Source: JAAFHS01 sp031396505 (lineage in GTDB: Bacteria > Pseudomonadota > Alphaproteobacteria > Rhodobacterales > Rhodobacteraceae). Taken from it: 6,247 bases of DNA. A program made the position numbers and the translations under genes. The notes under the pieces are model-generated. The model was not told the DNA's origin, made no database searches, and worked only from the letters and a program-made list of their open reading frames with translations. The stretch covers positions 1-6,247 of the forward strand of contig JANNKX010000174.1 of assembly GCA_031396505.1 (NCBI GenBank), in the 5' to 3' direction. Of the stretch, positions 4,667 to 6,247 are shown one piece after another (positions within the stretch are counted from its first letter, which is position 1; each line of letters starts with the position of its first letter).

Positions 4667-5485
4667 ATGAAGAAACTTCTGTTGACAACAGCGGTCATGT
4701 CCGCTTTTTCGCTGCCCGCGATGGCACAGGATGGCGTGTTCCTTGAGTCCATGACGACCGGTTCTGTACGCGCATCTGACCTGATCGGCGCGCGTATCTA
4801 TGCGTCCGAAGCGGCAGTTGATGCCGACGAATATGCCGGCGTTCAGGATGGCTGGGACGACATCGGCGAAATCAATGACGTGATCGTCGCGCGTGACGGT
4901 CAGGTTGAGGCGGTTCTTGTCGATATCGGCGGTTTTCTGGGCATGGGTGAACGTCAGGTTGCCGTTGACATGACGGCATTGCGTTTTGTCGGTGACGGCG
5001 CGACTGCCGACAACGCCGATGACTGGTTCCTTGTGATGAACGCAGGCCAGGATATTCTGGAATCAGCGCCAGAATGGTCGATGTCGATGAACGATGCGAC
5101 CGATGAGCTTGCACCCGAAGGCACGGCGACAGCTACGGCTGAGGGCGATGCGACCGCCACGATGCCCGCGACAGATGGCATGATGCGTGATGGCTATACC
5201 ACCATGGCCGGGTCCGACCTGACGGCAGACATGCTGCAGGGGGCAACGGCGTATGATGCAACGGATGCAAATGTCGGCGAAGTGAATGACCTGATCCTGA
5301 CGTCGGAAGGCGCGGTTGAGGGCGTTATCATCGACGTTGGCGGGTTCCTTGGCATGGGCGCAAAGCCTGTGCAACTGACGCTCGACCAGATGGAGATCTT
5401 GCGCCAGGACGACGGGACAAACGTGCGCGTCTACGTCACGCTGACCAAGGAAGAACTGGAAGCGATGCCCGATTACAAAATGTAA
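4667..5485 (+). CDS. Secreted protein with two PRC-barrel-like repeats
   Basis: A 272-residue acidic exported protein. Residues 1-20 form a Sec signal peptide (MKKLLLTTAV start, cleavage after AMA). Two homologous PRC-barrel-like units follow: about 36-108, with IGARIYAS, GEIND (67-71) and GGFLGMG (88-94); and about 185-247, with GATAYD, GEVND (204-208) and GGFLGMG (225-231). The motif spacing is identical in both, a 137-residue offset. A low-complexity Thr/Ala/Glu linker lies between them (about 145-170). PRC-barrel domains are small beta-barrels found in RimM, photosynthetic reaction centre H subunit and many stress-linked proteins; no catalytic role is expected. The periplasm is the likely location since no lipobox or anchor is seen. 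GGAG (4656-4659) spaced 7 nt fixes the ATG. It is monocistronic: the tRNA terminator precedes it and a strong terminator follows. The EcfG-like promoter suggests stress induction. Exact function unknown. Confidence 0.92.
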   Translation: MKKLLLTTAVMSAFSLPAMAQDGVFLESMTTGSVRASDLIGARIYASEAAVDADEYAGVQDGWDDIGEINDVIVARDGQVEAVLVDIGGFLGMGERQVAVDMTALRFVGDGATADNADDWFLVMNAGQDILESAPEWSMSMNDATDELAPEGTATATAEGDATATMPATDGMMRDGYTTMAGSDLTADMLQGATAYDATDANVGEVNDLILTSEGAVEGVIIDVGGFLGMGAKPVQLTLDQMEILRQDDGTNVRVYVTLTKEELEAMPDYKM

Positions 5486-5498
5486 TCGTCGCGGTGTG

Positions 5499-5540
5499 AA
5501 CACGAAAAGGCCCATGCGTCGCATGGGCCTTTTTTGTGTT
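5499..5540. terminator. Strong terminator between convergent PRC-barrel and GMC oxidoreductase genes
   Basis: AAAAGGCCCATGC (5505-5517) pairs with GCATGGGCC plus Ts (5521-5533) around a GTC loop, running into TTTTTT at 5530-5535. AACAC (5499-5503) and GTGTT (5536-5540) can extend the stem. The plus-strand U-tract serves the PRC-barrel gene, 19 nt after its coding part. On the minus strand TTTT follows the stem, so it probably also ends the oxidoreductase transcript. Confidence 0.9.
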
Positions 5541-5561
5541 TATCAGGCAGAAAACAAGTGG

Positions 5562-6247
5562 TCAGATCGTGCCCGCCGCCAGTTCACTCGCAATGTGATC
5601 GGCCTGCCGGATTGCCAGCGCCACGATGGTCAGCGTCGGGTTTTCCGCAGCCCCGGTGGTGAATTGGCTGCCGTCCGAGATGAACAGGTTCGCTATGTCA
5701 TGCGTCTGGCCCCACTTGTTCACGACGCCTTTGGTCGGGTCTTCCGACATCCGGTTGGTGCCAAGGTTATGCGTCGATGGGTAGGGCGGTGTCGGGAAGG
5801 TGCGTGTCGCGCCCACCGCGTTGTAAACCGCCATCCCTTGCGCATAGGCATGGTTGCGCATCGCGACATCGTTCGGGTGGTCGCTGAAATGTACGTTGGG
5901 CGAGGGCAGGCCGAACTGATCGGGCTGATCCTTGTTCACCGTCACGCGGTTGGTTTCCTGTGGCATATCCTCGCCCACAATCCACATGCCCGCCATATTC
6001 TCATAGCTGTCGAGCGCTGTTGTGAACTCACGCCCCCAGCCACCCGGATCAAGGAAGGCCGCCATGAACGGCAGGCCAAGGGCCAGCGTCTCCAGCTCAT
6101 ACCCGCCGACAAAGCCGCGTGACGGGTCAAGGCGTGCCTCGTCCTGGATAATACCCGCCATCGTTGTACCGCGCCACATCTTCACCGGCTTGTCGAACAC
6201 GCCGTAAACCGAACCGGTCACATGCCGCATGTAGTTGCGTCCGACCT
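5562..6247 (-). CDS. GMC-family FAD-dependent oxidoreductase, C-terminal part (5' truncated)
   Basis: The last 227 codons of a glucose-methanol-choline oxidoreductase; the frame runs off the window, which cuts it just before VGRNYMRH, a conserved family segment usually written GRNLxxH. The GMC C-terminal substrate domain is present. The probable catalytic His is in STHNLGTNRMSEDP (codon 5771-5769). The partner Asn, in ENPTLTI (codon 5642-5640), lies 43 residues later, the same separation as His516/His559 of glucose oxidase, with Asn in the second place as in choline oxidase. Family members are about 500-600 residues, so the FAD-binding N-terminal half is missing. The sequence resembles bacterial membrane-associated sugar/gluconate dehydrogenase flavoprotein subunits, but the substrate cannot be set from this part. 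It ends at TGA (5564-5562) and then a terminator, so it is the last gene of its operon. No small or cytochrome subunit lies downstream. Confidence 0.93.
   Translation of the reverse strand, partial: VGRNYMRHVTGSVYGVFDKPVKMWRGTTMAGIIQDEARLDPSRGFVGGYELETLALGLPFMAAFLDPGGWGREFTTALDSYENMAGMWIVGEDMPQETNRVTVNKDQPDQFGLPSPNVHFSDHPNDVAMRNHAYAQGMAVYNAVGATRTFPTPPYPSTHNLGTNRMSEDPTKGVVNKWGQTHDIANLFISDGSQFTTGAAENPTLTIVALAIRQADHIASELAAGTI

Noticed and set aside
5496..6122. Plus-strand open frame of 208 codons opposite the GMC oxidoreductase
   Set aside because: Starts inside the terminator hairpin region and is antisense to conserved GMC motifs; Arg/His-rich shadow.

Overview
The window looks like ordinary chromosomal DNA from a high-GC alphaproteobacterium, most likely of the Rhodobacteraceae type. 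The codon choice is GC-rich, the genes are tightly packed, and the gene set (class III aminotransferase with APH-type kinase, PncB, LacI regulator, PRC-barrel protein, GMC oxidoreductase) is typical of that group. The lineage is inferred from style, not from a marker gene.

Layout. On the plus strand, 1-552 is the 3' end of a class III PLP-dependent aminotransferase or phospho-lyase. It overlaps by ATGA with a complete APH-fold small-molecule kinase (549-1475). After a 69-nt gap with a plausible sigma70 promoter comes a complete nicotinate phosphoribosyltransferase, pncB (1545-2837). A long hairpin at 2838-2880 separates it from a convergent LacI/GntR-like repressor on the minus strand (2890-3900). 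The repressor's promoter carries operator-like palindromes. A small predicted lipoprotein gene (4030-4329) is divergent from it. A tRNA-Arg(CCT) gene follows (4370-4446) with an excellent terminator. Next is a secreted protein with two PRC-barrel-like repeats (4667-5485), preceded by a close match to an alphaproteobacterial EcfG (general stress response) promoter. A strong terminator at about 5499-5540 lies between it and the 3' end of a GMC-family flavin oxidoreductase on the minus strand (5562-6247, cut by the window edge).

How the genes work together. Only the first two genes are clearly a functional unit. A kinase translationally coupled to a phospho-lyase-like class III enzyme suggests phosphorylation of an amino alcohol or hydroxy-amino acid followed by PLP-dependent elimination of phosphate. 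pncB is NAD salvage and has its own promoter. The LacI regulator has no obvious target beside it except itself. The PRC-barrel gene looks like a separately transcribed envelope stress gene.

There is no mobile element, CRISPR array, phage gene or toxin-antitoxin module here, and I see no clearly new multi-gene system. The most unusual observations are a tRNA-Arg(CCT) with C at position 37 and a G-U pair in the acceptor stem, the kinase/phospho-lyase pair, and the EcfG-like promoter ahead of the PRC-barrel gene.
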